From: Mycetohabitans endofungorum
GTDB lineage: Bacteria; Pseudomonadota; Gammaproteobacteria; Burkholderiales; Burkholderiaceae
Reading direction: 5' to 3'
Assembly: GCF_002927045.1 (NCBI RefSeq)
Contig: NZ_PRDW01000007.1
Coordinates: 1-64,000, forward strand
DNA: 64,000 nt
Position 1 is the stretch's first letter; each line of letters opens with the position of its first letter. The position numbers and the translations under genes are program-made. The notes beneath the pieces were generated by a model that was not told the DNA's origin, searched no databases, and worked only from the letters and a program-made list of their open reading frames with translations. Shown here one piece after another: positions 56,901 through 64,000 of the stretch.

Positions 56901-59900
56901 AGCTCCTTCGGCTTTGGCGGTGCTAACGCGCATATCTTGTTGGAGGAATACCAACCGCCGCAGCGCTCTCGCCACGACGCGACGTCCGGTGCGCGACCGA
57001 TCTTGCTGTCGGCCAAAACGCCAGAGCAATTGCGTGAATATGCACGTCGCTTGGCCGAGTTTATTGCCGCGGAGCCTGCCGAAGCCAAGCTCAACCCTGA
57101 GCATTACCTCGATGATCTGGCTTACACGCTGCAGGTTGGTCGTGATCCGATGCCAGAGCGGCTAGCGCTGTTGAGTGACTCTTTGACTGATCTACAGCGC
57201 CAGCTTGCCGATTTCGCTGCCAGCGGCAAAGCTGTCTATCGCGGCCGTAGCGAAGGTGATAACCGGGCGCTGGCGCTGTTTCGTCAGGATGAGGACATGG
57301 CTGAGGCACTTGCGGCATGGATTGACAAGCGCAAGTATCACAAATTACTGGAATTGTGGACGCAGGGGCTGGCGATCGACTGGCGACAGTTCTATCGCGA
57401 TGGGCGCTCCATGCAACGTCTCAGCCTGCCAGGCTATCCGTTTGCCCAAGAGCGTTATTGGGTGACGGATTTGGCGACTGTACCCGTCACGGATTCAATG
57501 CCAGGCACCGGCTGGTTGCACCCGATGCTCGAACGTAATACGTCGGATTTTTACCGCCAGCGGTTCAGTAGCCGCTGGCAAGGCCAAGAGTGTTGGTTTG
57601 CTGACCATCAGGTCAACGGCCGTCCAACGATGCCAGGCGTCGGCTATCTGGAAATGGCTCGGGCGGCGATCGCCCAATCATGGGATCCGAAGCCATTGGC
57701 CGACGGTGGGCTGCAATTCAAAAACATTGTCTGGTTGGCTCCGTATACGCTGGCGTCGCAGCACAACGAGTTGCATATTGAGCTGGCGCTGGAGCAGCAA
57801 AAAATCAATTTCAGGATCTACTCACAGGCTCAGGACGGCGAAGTCGAGCATTGCAAAGGCAGCGCGCAAGTCATCCCTGCCGCTGCCGTGGAGCCACTGG
57901 ATCTTGAAGCCCTCGCAGCGGGGCCGTGGCAACGTAGCGTTGATGCTGCGCAGTTGTACTCGCTGTTTGACCCAATCAATATTGACTACGGCCCCAGCCA
58001 CCGCGGTGTCAAGCAGCTGTGGCTCGGCGACGGCAGACTGCTGGCTAGACTTGAGCTGGATCCTCAATGGTTGGGCAGCGATTGGGTGATGCATCCCGGT
58101 ATGCTGGACTCAGCGGTACAGGCATCGATCGGCCTATTGCTGCAACAAACGGAGGGCCTGAACGAGACGCTGCTGCCTTTCGCGTTGGAGCAACTGAATG
58201 TCTATGATCGTTGCCGACCAGTCATGTGGGCGTTGATCAGCGTTGATCGCCGTGGTCAAAGCAGTGCAGTACAGCGGATCGATATCGAGCTGTGTGATGA
58301 GCGAGGGCACATCGCCGTCAGTTTCCGCGGTTTCAGTTCCCGGCCATTGAACGGCACGCGCGCACGAATGGAGCATCTCACCGCTGGCAGTCGATTGCCC
58401 GCAGGGCTGAGCCTGCTGGCGCCACAATGGCTTGTTTCCGACAAGGCATCCACAACTCGGCAAGTGCTGCCCACTTTGGCGATTGGCGCGGTTGGGGAAC
58501 GGCGTAACTGGCTGGCCGGGCAACATCCGCAGATCGAATTCTTACCGTCGCTGGCGACAACGATTGATGGGATTGCCGCTCAGCTGGCTGCTGGCGCGCC
58601 GTTTCAGCGGTTGATTTGGCTGGCGCCGCAACCGTCGCCCGATTTTGCTAATCAACGCTTGAACGATAGCCACGAACAAAGCGTGCTGGCGTTGTTCAGG
58701 TTGATCAAGGCCCTGCTGCAACTGGGTTATCAGCATCGAGCGTTGGAACTGCAACTGATCTTGACAGCCAGCGTCGCGGTGCGTACCGGTGAGCCGTCGG
58801 CGTCGGAGCAAGCGGCCTGCCATGGCTTGGCGGGGTCACTGGCAAAGGAATATGAACATTGGCGGGTTGAACTGATCGATCTGCCGGCTGACGCTCAGGG
58901 GCTGCCGGTCGCAACGCCTGCGCAGACGCTACCCGGCGAATGCTTGGCCTGGCGTGATGGCGAATGGTTTTGCCAACGACTATTGCCGCTGGCGCAGCAG
59001 GCTCAAACAGATGACGGCGTGAGCTACCGTGAAGGCGGCGTCTACGTCGTGATAGGCGGTGCCGGCGGCATTGGTGAAGTGTGGACGCGCCACGTGATCC
59101 GTCATTACCGTGCCAGAGTGATTTGGCTTGGCCGTCGCGCTGCTGGCGATGAAATCAATCGCAAGCTAGCGGCGCTGGCGCAAATGAGTCAAGCATGCAA
59201 CGCTCCGGCGCCGTTGTATATCCAGGCTGACGCGGCTGACGTTGAGCAGTTGGCGCAGGCCAGGCGGCAGGTGGTCGAATCGTTCGGCGCGATCCATGGC
59301 GTGGTGCACTCGGCGTTGGTGCTGGATGACGCTCGCTTGGAGCACATGGACGAAGCGCAATTTACGGCTTGTCTCAACGCCAAGATGGCAACCAGTGTGC
59401 GGATGGCCCAAGTATTTACGCCGGTTGACAATCCAGCGCTGGATTTTGTGTTGTTTTTCTCGTCGATGATTGCCTTTAGCAGGGCCGCTGGCCAAAGCAA
59501 CTACGCTGCCGGCTGCGCGTTCGCTGACGCTTTTGCCGCTCAGCTTAATCAACACTGGCGTTGCGCTGTCAAGGTAATCAACTGGGGCTATTGGGGCAGC
59601 GTTGGTGTGGTGGCCAATGCCAGCTATCGAGCACGGATGGACGAGCAGGGGCTAGGCTCAATCGAGCCGGACGAAGGCATGGCGGCACTTGATCAGTTGT
59701 TAGCCGGTGCGTTGCCACAATTGGGCTTGATCAAACTGCTTGAGCCGATGACCATTGCCGGTATCGACAGCGGCACACAGCTTCATTGTTACCCGGCGGA
59801 GGTGCCTCCAGCTTCCTATGCCTGGACAAACGTGGCTCAAAGGTTAGGCCCGCCGCCGCAACATCACAGCGCGGCGGCTGAGATGGACCGACTGTTGCTG

Positions 59901-62900
59901 GCCCTGACCTTCGCCTGCATTGGCGAGCTAGCCGGCGACGGCCCGCTGACTGAACAACAGATTGCCGCCCATCCGGCGGTGGCGGCGAACCTTGACGCCT
60001 ATCCTTTTTATCGTCGGTGGCTGCGGGAAAGCCTGCGCTTGTTGACGCAAAATGGCTCGATTGACGATCAAGGGCGGTTGTTGACGGCCATCCCTGCTGC
60101 CGCGTCACTGTGGTCGCAGTGGCGCCAGGCTAGCGATGAATGGCGCCGGGATGGTGATTTGCGTGCCCAGTTGCAGCTAGTGGAAACGTGTTCTCGGGCG
60201 TTGCCGGCTATCTTGCGCGGTGAGAAGCAGGCCACCGAGGTGATCTTCCCTGGCGGCTCCATGTCGTTGGTAGAGGATATCTATAAAAACAACAAGATTT
60301 CCGATTATTTCAACGAGGCGCTCGGTGAGGTCGTGGTGGATATCGCTCGCCGACATGCTGAAGGCAACCGGCCGCTGCGGATCTTGGAGATCGGCGCGGG
60401 CACTGGCGGTACAACCGCTGGGCTAATCAGCAAACTGCGGCCGTGGCGGCAGCAGATCGCTGAATATTGCTACACAGATTTGTCTCAGGCCTTCTTGCGC
60501 CATGCCGAACAGCATTTTGCGCCCGAGGCGCCCTACTTGCGCACCGCCATTTTTGACGTCAGCAAAGCTTGCTTTGAGCAGGGCATTAACACGAACCACT
60601 ACGATTTGGTGATTGCCACCAATGTGTTGCACGCTACGCCAGACTTGCGTTGTACGCTGCAAAATGCCAAAGCTACGCTGTGCCATGGCGGTTTGTTGCT
60701 GCTGAACGAAATCAGTGAGCGTTCGATGTTTACTCACTTGACCTTCGGTCTACTTGAAGGCTGGTGGCTCTATGATGACGAGGCGCTAAGAATCGACGGC
60801 TGTCCCGGTCTGTCTCCCGAGAGCTGGCAACGGCTGCTGCAGTCGCAGGGCTTTGGCGACATTGCTTTCCCGGTCGCTAGCAGTCATTGCCTGGGCCAGC
60901 AAATTATCGTCGCCGTGAGTGACGGCGTGGTTCGTCTGCCGGCGCAGCAACGGGTCATGCCTGCCGCCGACGTCACCGACGTGACGATGGATGCGCCCGT
61001 CGAAGCCATCGCACCCGTGGTGACGCCGATGATAGCTGCGGGCGAGCTCGACGAAGCCGTCTTAGCCAAGCAGTGCCGCCAGCTGATTACTGAAGTGTTG
61101 TCGAAGCTGGTCAATATTGCGCCTGAGCGGCTGCAGCGGGATGTTGCCTTCGATCGCTACGGCGTCGATTCAATTTTGCAGATCAGCCTGATCCAGGCGT
61201 TGGAGAAGGCGACCGGTGAACTGTCGCGCACCATACTGTTTGAATACAACACGATCAATCAGCTAACGGACTACCTTCTGAGTGAGCATCGCGCTGCGCT
61301 GACCAAGCATTTTGCGGCTCTCCACGAGGGTCAGCGCCCGGTTGCGGCGCAGCCAGTGACCGCGGTGGCGGCCAGTCACGAGCGTGCGCCGCGTCACGCC
61401 CCTCGTCATGTCCAGCCAATCGACAACCGTGCCAATAGTGCTCGGCTTATGTCGACGAACACGCAAGCAAGCGCCGCCGAACAGCCCGCGACGGTCGTCA
61501 AACAGCCCGCGACGTGTCGAGATATTGCGATTATTGGCGTCAGTGGCCGCTATCCTATGGCCACCGACTTGGCGTGTTTTTGGGATAACCTGCGCAATGG
61601 ACGGAACTGTGTTAGTGAGGCACCGAGTTCGCGTTGGTCCCAGTCTCTGACCGGGACGCAGTCCTGGGCGACTGGACGGTACTATGGCGGTTTCCTTGAA
61701 CAAGTCGAGGATTTTGATCACAAGCTGTTCGGCGTTCCTCACGATGAGGTAAGCAACCTGTCGCCAGAGTTGCGACAGATGCTTGAAGTGACTTGGCGTA
61801 CCTTTGAGGACGCGGGTTACAACAGTGATGCTATTGCCCGGATCCAGCAGCGCGACGCGGCGGGAGTCGGGGTCTTCATAGGTTCGATGTATCATCAATC
61901 GCCGTGGACCGAGAGCAGCCTAGAGCGGGCAGCGATCAAGTCAAATGTCACTGACTGGCAGATACCCAATCGCATTTCCCATTATTTTGATTTGAAGGGC
62001 CCAAGCCTAGCGGTTAATTCGGCGTGCTCCAGCTCGATGACCGCCATCCACTTGGCCTGCCAGAGCCTATTGCAGAACGACTGTGCAATGGCGATCGCCG
62101 GCGGTGTTAATCTGATCCTTGATCCGTCCAAGTACCAGACGCTCAAACTGGCTCATTATCTGGGTAGTAGCGATCTTAGCTGCGGCTTCGGTCAAGGTGA
62201 TGGGATGATCCCGGGCGAGGGTGCCGGCGCCGTGCTGCTCAAACCTTTGGCCGCAGCCGTGGCCGACGGCGACCGAATCTACGGGGTGGTCAAAAGCTCC
62301 AGCGTCAATCATGGCGGTGGCAGGCTGATGTATTCGGCTCCGGATACTCAACAGCAATCTCGGCTTATTGCGCAGACCATCCAGCGGGCCGGCCTGGAAC
62401 CGGCGCAGATCAACTACGTCGAAGCGGCGGCTAATGGCTCTGAATTGGGCGATCCAATCGAGGTGGCGGCGCTAAAAAAAGTGTTTGGTGATACGCAACC
62501 TGCCAGTTGCGCGCTTGGCACAGTCAAGTCGAATATTGGCCACCTCGAGGCGGCGTCGGGCATTTCCCAGCTCACTAAGGTGTTACTGCAGTTGCAGCAC
62601 GGGCAATTGGCGCCGTCGATCAATGCCGACCCGCCTAACCCTCATATACGACTCGATGGCAGCGCTTTTTATCTGCAACAGCAGGTGTCGCCCTGGCCGG
62701 CACCGGTGAGCGCAGACGGAGTGCGTGAGCCGCGCCGTTGCTTGATCAATTCCTTTGGCGCTGGCGGCAGTTACGCTAGCCTGGTAGTGGAGGAGCACCT
62801 GGAGCGTCGAGTGCCGCACAAATACCGCCTGGGGCAGACGCAGTTGTTGGTTTTCGCGGCGGCTAGCCGCCATAGCTTGTTAGCCTACTTGGAAACGTTC

Positions 62901-63365
62901 AAGGCATTTACCATCGCTCATCCCAGTCTCGAACTGCAGGATCTGGCCTACAGCTTAGCGCAGCGTGAGCACCAATTGACGCACCGCGCGGCGGTAGTGG
63001 CCGACACCATGGAACAGATGGTGGCGCGGCTGCAGTCGTTATTGACTGACGAGCTGTCGGTGCAAGGCTGCTGCTGGATCTCGCCGTTCGATGGTATTGA
63101 GGAGGGCGAGGCCGGGACCGCGTCAGGCACACCCACGCAAATGGCGGCAGCCTATTGCCGCGGCGCGCAGTTAGACACATTCGCGCTTTACCCGGAAGGC
63201 GGCAATCGGGTCGCGTTGCCGGGATATGAGTTTGAACACGCAATGGCGCAGCCGTCGCAGGCCGTCGCAACGCCGCAACCGTTGTTCAATAGTATGCTCT
63301 ATCGCCGCATCAGCAGTGGCGAGCTGGACGCCGAGCAATTTGAACAACTGATCACAGCAGTCTAA
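50961..63365 (+). CDS. rhiD: PKS RhiD: two full modules and a terminal non-elongating KS
   Basis: About 4134 aa. Domain order: N-terminal docking helices (about 1-40) / KS9-DH-KR-ACP / KS10-DH-KR-cMT-ACP / KS11 without its His / C-terminal docking helices (SSGELDAEQFEQLITAV). The start chosen is ATG 50961, 22 bp after rhiC, with a weak GGGA nine bases upstream. The frame is also open back to 50907 inside rhiC, but the helical docking sequence (SQEFQSIIAGLQNRQ) begins right after ATG 50961. Product logic: two double bonds and a methyl branch (C8), then transfer to RhiE. No AT or TE is present. Residues count from ATG 50961. Confidence 0.9.
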   Translation: MSSQEFQSIIAGLQNRQITVAEAKQRLQRLQAATATLGTERTGAADKTVPGTERAQEPVEIAVIGMAGQFPAADNVERFWRNLSAGVDGIVELGERYLDARRSYSPQRQPGKTYCKWGGVLEQRDDFDPLFFNISPRDAESMNPHQRLILQESWKALEDAGYNPKSFRNQPVGIFVGAEPTGYFHETFIGASDAIIASRLSYFLDFKGPALVVNTGCSSSAVAIHLACESLRNRETDLALAGGVFATLGEPSLISLSQMDMLSPTGRCHTFDSRSDGIVLSEAVGMVTLKRLPEAIADGDPIYGVICASGMNQDGASNGITAPSGQAQERLISELYRRFGIDPRQISYVEAHGTGTPLGDPVEVNALARAFRRFTADTGYCVLGSAKAHIGHTSAAAGVVSLIKILLSMKYRQLPGLLNFEQLNPRIALADSAFNINRELKDWPVGDTGRRMAALNSFGHSGTNVHIVVREAVEVATATRAEVSRPRLLPLSARTADSLKRYARRVREALADPAVRLADLVYTLQTGRLAQDHRLIFLCTDKAQLIQQLNDWLDGRASEHAWHGQIGTGEHAAIELPSTDDHADLQRLAKAWVAGGHVDWNAFNCRYGADARRIHAPVYPFARQDFWIPPARRGTAGGDVGAAPSFSVGRLHPFLTRNTSDLLSQRFTTVFEGEEFFLKQHVVGGRQIFPGVGHLEMARAAVAMAANGLVGTARQPVLSDIVWLRPLIIDGQARQIDVELTLEEDNQIRFEITSRDYDPLSGLVSGEPVLHSQGLASFAEPSAQRQVDLAALKARMEGGRLSAEQCYQAYREMTFEHGPAYQGLQSIALGRAEVLAELALPSCQQDSLNDYLLHPSLMDSALQAAIALSIGADVVLPEGDRGNLPPATRPALPFALESLQIWDRCSERMWARVAYAERRDDQQPDTSLQRLNIELFDQQGKLCVLMQGFTSRVLGDHSDQAATDRALTETLLFQPQWIDEAASHRKTADFNEQFVLLSGFDEQCVADVQRQLATQGTDCRCELLAVPQQDPADDYQQAALALLQQIRTLLGRGASGRSLIQLALYNPKGDRMIGGLAAMLRSLQLEAPRLTGQLIELDEQQSLVQRLKENAATGDVEIRYQAGQRQVQRWHPCPTLDLAVGTPWKDRGVYLITGGLGGLGQIFARAMAANVSDATLILTGRSAVDPQRVAEIDAGRNTIEYRQLDVSDRDAVQRLIAWIGDKYGRLNGVLHSAGVIRDSLLINKQDDELKQVMAAKVAGARNLDLATAELPLDFMIFFSSGTGVIGNTGQADYAAANAFVDRYAAYRSQLVEHGRRSGRSLAINWPLWKEGGMKVDETIAQQMAESTGMVAMPTNAGIHALCQCFAWDKPQLLVMNGRREQMSALVTGRDDADTALARDNAPQRQDIAPSSPTDAGAPLAEQLRRTLIDLVSQQMKIPAAEIRVDAEFSQYGFDSISLTVLASTLKQQWRLNLAPTIFFEHATIDRFAAYLEREHGSVLAAKLSPQSTAPQQQFKPSPSTPQQHSAQASRSVLKRRPLTVAQSFVHTAASSVPSKPAEDDDIAVIGVSGRFPMADDVEQFFRNLRDGRDCISEVPADRWDWREYYGDPHQQANKTNVKWGGFIHGVDHFDPLFFGISPREAQLMDPQQRLLMTYVWLAIEDAGYATADLAGSSTGIFVGTGMTGYSSLIAKTGVPVEGYSATAMVPSVGPNRMSFLLDLHGPSEPVETACSSSLVAIHRAVQAMRSGDCQMAIVGGVNTLIAPEAQISFNKAGMLALDGRSKTFSAQANGYARGEGVGMIVLKKRSQAEADGDHIYALIRSTVENHGGKANSLTAPNPRAQAELLKAAYRQSGVDPRSIGYIEAHGTGTELGDPIEINGLKMAFRELSEELGIGPLQPGYCGVGSVKSNVGHLELAAGIAGVIKVLLQLKHKVLFKSLHCEALNPYIELDNSPFYIVQQSRPWLAAKDSNGHALPRRAGVSSFGFGGANAHILLEEYQPPQRSRHDATSGARPILLSAKTPEQLREYARRLAEFIAAEPAEAKLNPEHYLDDLAYTLQVGRDPMPERLALLSDSLTDLQRQLADFAASGKAVYRGRSEGDNRALALFRQDEDMAEALAAWIDKRKYHKLLELWTQGLAIDWRQFYRDGRSMQRLSLPGYPFAQERYWVTDLATVPVTDSMPGTGWLHPMLERNTSDFYRQRFSSRWQGQECWFADHQVNGRPTMPGVGYLEMARAAIAQSWDPKPLADGGLQFKNIVWLAPYTLASQHNELHIELALEQQKINFRIYSQAQDGEVEHCKGSAQVIPAAAVEPLDLEALAAGPWQRSVDAAQLYSLFDPINIDYGPSHRGVKQLWLGDGRLLARLELDPQWLGSDWVMHPGMLDSAVQASIGLLLQQTEGLNETLLPFALEQLNVYDRCRPVMWALISVDRRGQSSAVQRIDIELCDERGHIAVSFRGFSSRPLNGTRARMEHLTAGSRLPAGLSLLAPQWLVSDKASTTRQVLPTLAIGAVGERRNWLAGQHPQIEFLPSLATTIDGIAAQLAAGAPFQRLIWLAPQPSPDFANQRLNDSHEQSVLALFRLIKALLQLGYQHRALELQLILTASVAVRTGEPSASEQAACHGLAGSLAKEYEHWRVELIDLPADAQGLPVATPAQTLPGECLAWRDGEWFCQRLLPLAQQAQTDDGVSYREGGVYVVIGGAGGIGEVWTRHVIRHYRARVIWLGRRAAGDEINRKLAALAQMSQACNAPAPLYIQADAADVEQLAQARRQVVESFGAIHGVVHSALVLDDARLEHMDEAQFTACLNAKMATSVRMAQVFTPVDNPALDFVLFFSSMIAFSRAAGQSNYAAGCAFADAFAAQLNQHWRCAVKVINWGYWGSVGVVANASYRARMDEQGLGSIEPDEGMAALDQLLAGALPQLGLIKLLEPMTIAGIDSGTQLHCYPAEVPPASYAWTNVAQRLGPPPQHHSAAAEMDRLLLALTFACIGELAGDGPLTEQQIAAHPAVAANLDAYPFYRRWLRESLRLLTQNGSIDDQGRLLTAIPAAASLWSQWRQASDEWRRDGDLRAQLQLVETCSRALPAILRGEKQATEVIFPGGSMSLVEDIYKNNKISDYFNEALGEVVVDIARRHAEGNRPLRILEIGAGTGGTTAGLISKLRPWRQQIAEYCYTDLSQAFLRHAEQHFAPEAPYLRTAIFDVSKACFEQGINTNHYDLVIATNVLHATPDLRCTLQNAKATLCHGGLLLLNEISERSMFTHLTFGLLEGWWLYDDEALRIDGCPGLSPESWQRLLQSQGFGDIAFPVASSHCLGQQIIVAVSDGVVRLPAQQRVMPAADVTDVTMDAPVEAIAPVVTPMIAAGELDEAVLAKQCRQLITEVLSKLVNIAPERLQRDVAFDRYGVDSILQISLIQALEKATGELSRTILFEYNTINQLTDYLLSEHRAALTKHFAALHEGQRPVAAQPVTAVAASHERAPRHAPRHVQPIDNRANSARLMSTNTQASAAEQPATVVKQPATCRDIAIIGVSGRYPMATDLACFWDNLRNGRNCVSEAPSSRWSQSLTGTQSWATGRYYGGFLEQVEDFDHKLFGVPHDEVSNLSPELRQMLEVTWRTFEDAGYNSDAIARIQQRDAAGVGVFIGSMYHQSPWTESSLERAAIKSNVTDWQIPNRISHYFDLKGPSLAVNSACSSSMTAIHLACQSLLQNDCAMAIAGGVNLILDPSKYQTLKLAHYLGSSDLSCGFGQGDGMIPGEGAGAVLLKPLAAAVADGDRIYGVVKSSSVNHGGGRLMYSAPDTQQQSRLIAQTIQRAGLEPAQINYVEAAANGSELGDPIEVAALKKVFGDTQPASCALGTVKSNIGHLEAASGISQLTKVLLQLQHGQLAPSINADPPNPHIRLDGSAFYLQQQVSPWPAPVSADGVREPRRCLINSFGAGGSYASLVVEEHLERRVPHKYRLGQTQLLVFAAASRHSLLAYLETFKAFTIAHPSLELQDLAYSLAQREHQLTHRAAVVADTMEQMVARLQSLLTDELSVQGCCWISPFDGIEEGEAGTASGTPTQMAAAYCRGAQLDTFALYPEGGNRVALPGYEFEHAMAQPSQAVATPQPLFNSMLYRRISSGELDAEQFEQLITAV
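51141..55445 (+). other. RhiD module KS9-DH-KR-ACP
   Basis: KS9 has Cys217 (TGCSSS), HGTGT and an IGH motif. DH has His681 (HVVGG, ending in Pro) and Asp859 (DSALQ). KR has GGLGGLG near 1153 and Tyr1293. The ACP Ser is 1455 in YGFDS. Predicted unit: an unbranched double bond, later found shifted to C11-C12 in rhizoxin. Confidence 0.86.
55647..61315 (+). other. RhiD module KS10-DH-KR-cMT-ACP
   Basis: KS10 has Cys1730, HGTGT and NVGH. DH has His2216 and Asp2383 (DSAVQ). KR has GGAGGIG near 2698 and Tyr2848. The cMT has EIGAGTGGT near 3143. The ACP Ser is 3404. Predicted unit: a double bond with an alpha-methyl (C9 and C8). Confidence 0.86.
61526..62805 (+). other. RhiD terminal KS11(0), first part of a split shift module
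   Basis: Cys3689 (SACSSS) and His3861 (NIGH) are present, but HGTGT is replaced by VEAAANGS, with Ala3823 at the catalytic His position. No carrier follows, so the rest of the module must be in RhiE. Work on the rhizoxin assembly line describes two consecutive alpha,beta to beta,gamma double-bond shifts. A KS that only transfers, followed by a DH in the next subunit, is the usual layout for one of them. Confidence 0.82.
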
Positions 63366-63387
63366 CGAATGCATAACGGGGAATAAA

Positions 63388-64000
63388 ATGAACCATAAAC
63401 AAGATACGCTCGCCTTGGCGCAGGCAGATGCGGGCACAGAAGCGCAACATAGCGAGGTGGTGGCAAACGAACTCAAAATGGAGCACAATGATCAGCCGGC
63501 CAACGTGGCGCGTCCGGTCGCCAAGAACTTGAAGATGAAAGACGGGTTTCCGGTCATGCCAGGCAAGATTCCATTGCTGGGCCATGTCCATAAGATCGGT
63601 CAGAATGCGCTCAGTGAGTTGCGCCAAGCCGAGGCGGTTTGCGGGCCGATGTTCTGGACTTATTTCGGCACTAAGCTACCCGTGCTGCAGATTATGAGTG
63701 AGGACGGCCTGGCGATCCTTCAAAACAAGTACACCGACAATTCCTATCTGCGCGAGCAGATGCCGGTCATCACGGGTGAGGCGATGAACGCCTTTGACGG
63801 CCAACGTCATCGCAATGCGCGCCGCGCTAGCATGGATGCTTTTACTCCGAAAGGGCTGACCCGCGCGCGCGTTGGCCAGTTCGTGGTGGAAACCATCGAG
63901 CAACGGCTTAAACATTGGACCAGCGAACGCAAATTGGCGATTTTTCCGCAGACCAAGGATATTGCGCTGGAGGTGGTGTTCCGGATTATGGGCATTGAAA
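63388..64000 (+). CDS. rhiH: Cytochrome P450 RhiH, N-terminal part (cut by window edge)
   Basis: ATG 63388, with GGGGAA just upstream and 22 bp after rhiD, so it is in the same operon. About 204 codons are visible with no stop. An unusual polar N-terminal extension of about 50 residues precedes a proline-rich hinge (FPVMPGKIPLLGH). A C-helix-like segment with the His/Arg haem-propionate contacts follows (FDGQRHRNARR). The haem-binding Cys and the I-helix lie beyond the edge, so activity cannot be judged. In the rhizoxin cluster the only P450 gene sits exactly here and is proposed to install an epoxide; which one is not shown by this sequence. Confidence 0.85.
   Translation, partial: MNHKQDTLALAQADAGTEAQHSEVVANELKMEHNDQPANVARPVAKNLKMKDGFPVMPGKIPLLGHVHKIGQNALSELRQAEAVCGPMFWTYFGTKLPVLQIMSEDGLAILQNKYTDNSYLREQMPVITGEAMNAFDGQRHRNARRASMDAFTPKGLTRARVGQFVVETIEQRLKHWTSERKLAIFPQTKDIALEVVFRIMGIE

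Noticed and set aside
61263-61898. Antisense frame of 211 codons within rhiD
   Set aside because: It covers the ACP-KS11 linker and KS11 start of an intact gene; no start signal or recognisable domain.
18187-62805. Repeated KS, KR, cMT and ACP blocks as DNA repeats
   Set aside because: These are homologous protein domains expected in modular synthases; no long exact DNA repeat suggesting very recent duplication was seen by eye.
14822-63365. Cis-acting AT domain or thioesterase in RhiB-RhiD
   Set aside because: No GHSLGE-type AT motif or GxSxG thioesterase segment occurs in these proteins; acyl transfer is by RhiG and chain release must lie beyond the window.
1-64000. CRISPR arrays, tRNA or rRNA genes, integrase/attachment sites
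   Set aside because: No regularly spaced repeats, cloverleaf-like segment, rRNA-like sequence or integrase gene could be recognised.

Overview
The window holds most of a trans-acyltransferase (trans-AT) polyketide synthase / non-ribosomal peptide synthetase gene cluster. Gene order, domain order and predicted product match the rhizoxin (rhi) cluster of the endofungal bacterium Mycetohabitans (Burkholderia) rhizoxinica: rhiI, rhiG (opposite strand), rhiA, rhiB, rhiC, rhiD, rhiH. This identification rests on recognition of the architecture and on a chemical walk-through, not on a database search. The Burkholderia-style CdiA (contact-dependent inhibition) debris at the left end fits a Burkholderiaceae host.

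Layout. (1) 1-3000: a lower-GC accessory stretch of broken pieces of CdiA-type C-terminal regions alternating with small membrane proteins that look like immunity genes. Several are broken by single-base shifts at short homopolymer runs. (2) 3120-3632: a 513-bp internally deleted IS5-family (IS427-like) element with 11-bp inverted repeats and a TTA target duplication. (3) 3745-4608 (+): rhiI, a SAM methyltransferase. (4) 4828-6825 (-): rhiG, a di-domain trans-AT, convergent with rhiI; overlapping hairpins lie between them. (5) 6826-7553: an intergenic region read away from on both sides, with a possible leader ORF that ends in a TGATG overlap with rhiA. (6) 7554-63365 (+): the assembly line rhiA, rhiB, rhiC, rhiD (2364, 6790, 5227 and about 4134 aa). 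(7) 63388-64000 (+): the 5' part of rhiH (cytochrome P450), cut by the window edge. rhiE and rhiF, including the beta-branching module and thioesterase, should lie beyond the right edge.

How the genes work together. RhiG supplies malonyl units in trans; no module carries its own AT. RhiA loads an acetyl starter (GNAT-ACP), passes it through a KS that should not elongate, and joins and cyclises it with serine using two Cy domains. RhiB activates serine (A-domain code D-V-W-H-F-S-L-V-D) and oxidises the ring with two nitroreductase-like domains, giving 2-methyloxazole. A KS lacking its catalytic His then hands this on without elongation. Eight KSs with complete catalytic residues follow: KS3 (DH-KR-MT), KS4 (DH-KR), KS5 (DH-KR, MT in RhiC), KS6 (KR-MT), KS7 (KR), KS8 (KR-MT), KS9 (DH-KR) and KS10 (DH-KR-MT). 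These predict a dimethyl triene on the oxazole, then OH/Me (C17/C16), OH (C15), OH/Me (C13/C12), and two double bonds with a C8 methyl, which is the carbon pattern of rhizoxin. RhiD ends in another His-less KS, consistent with a double-bond-shift module completed by RhiE. RhiI (O-methylation) and RhiH (oxidation) are tailoring enzymes.

The assembly line itself is very probably a known system. The least described parts are the adaptor region of RhiA, the two tandem domain pairs (Cy-Cy, Ox-Ox), the two atypical KRs of RhiC, the possible leader ORF before rhiA, and the decaying CDI cassettes at the left end.
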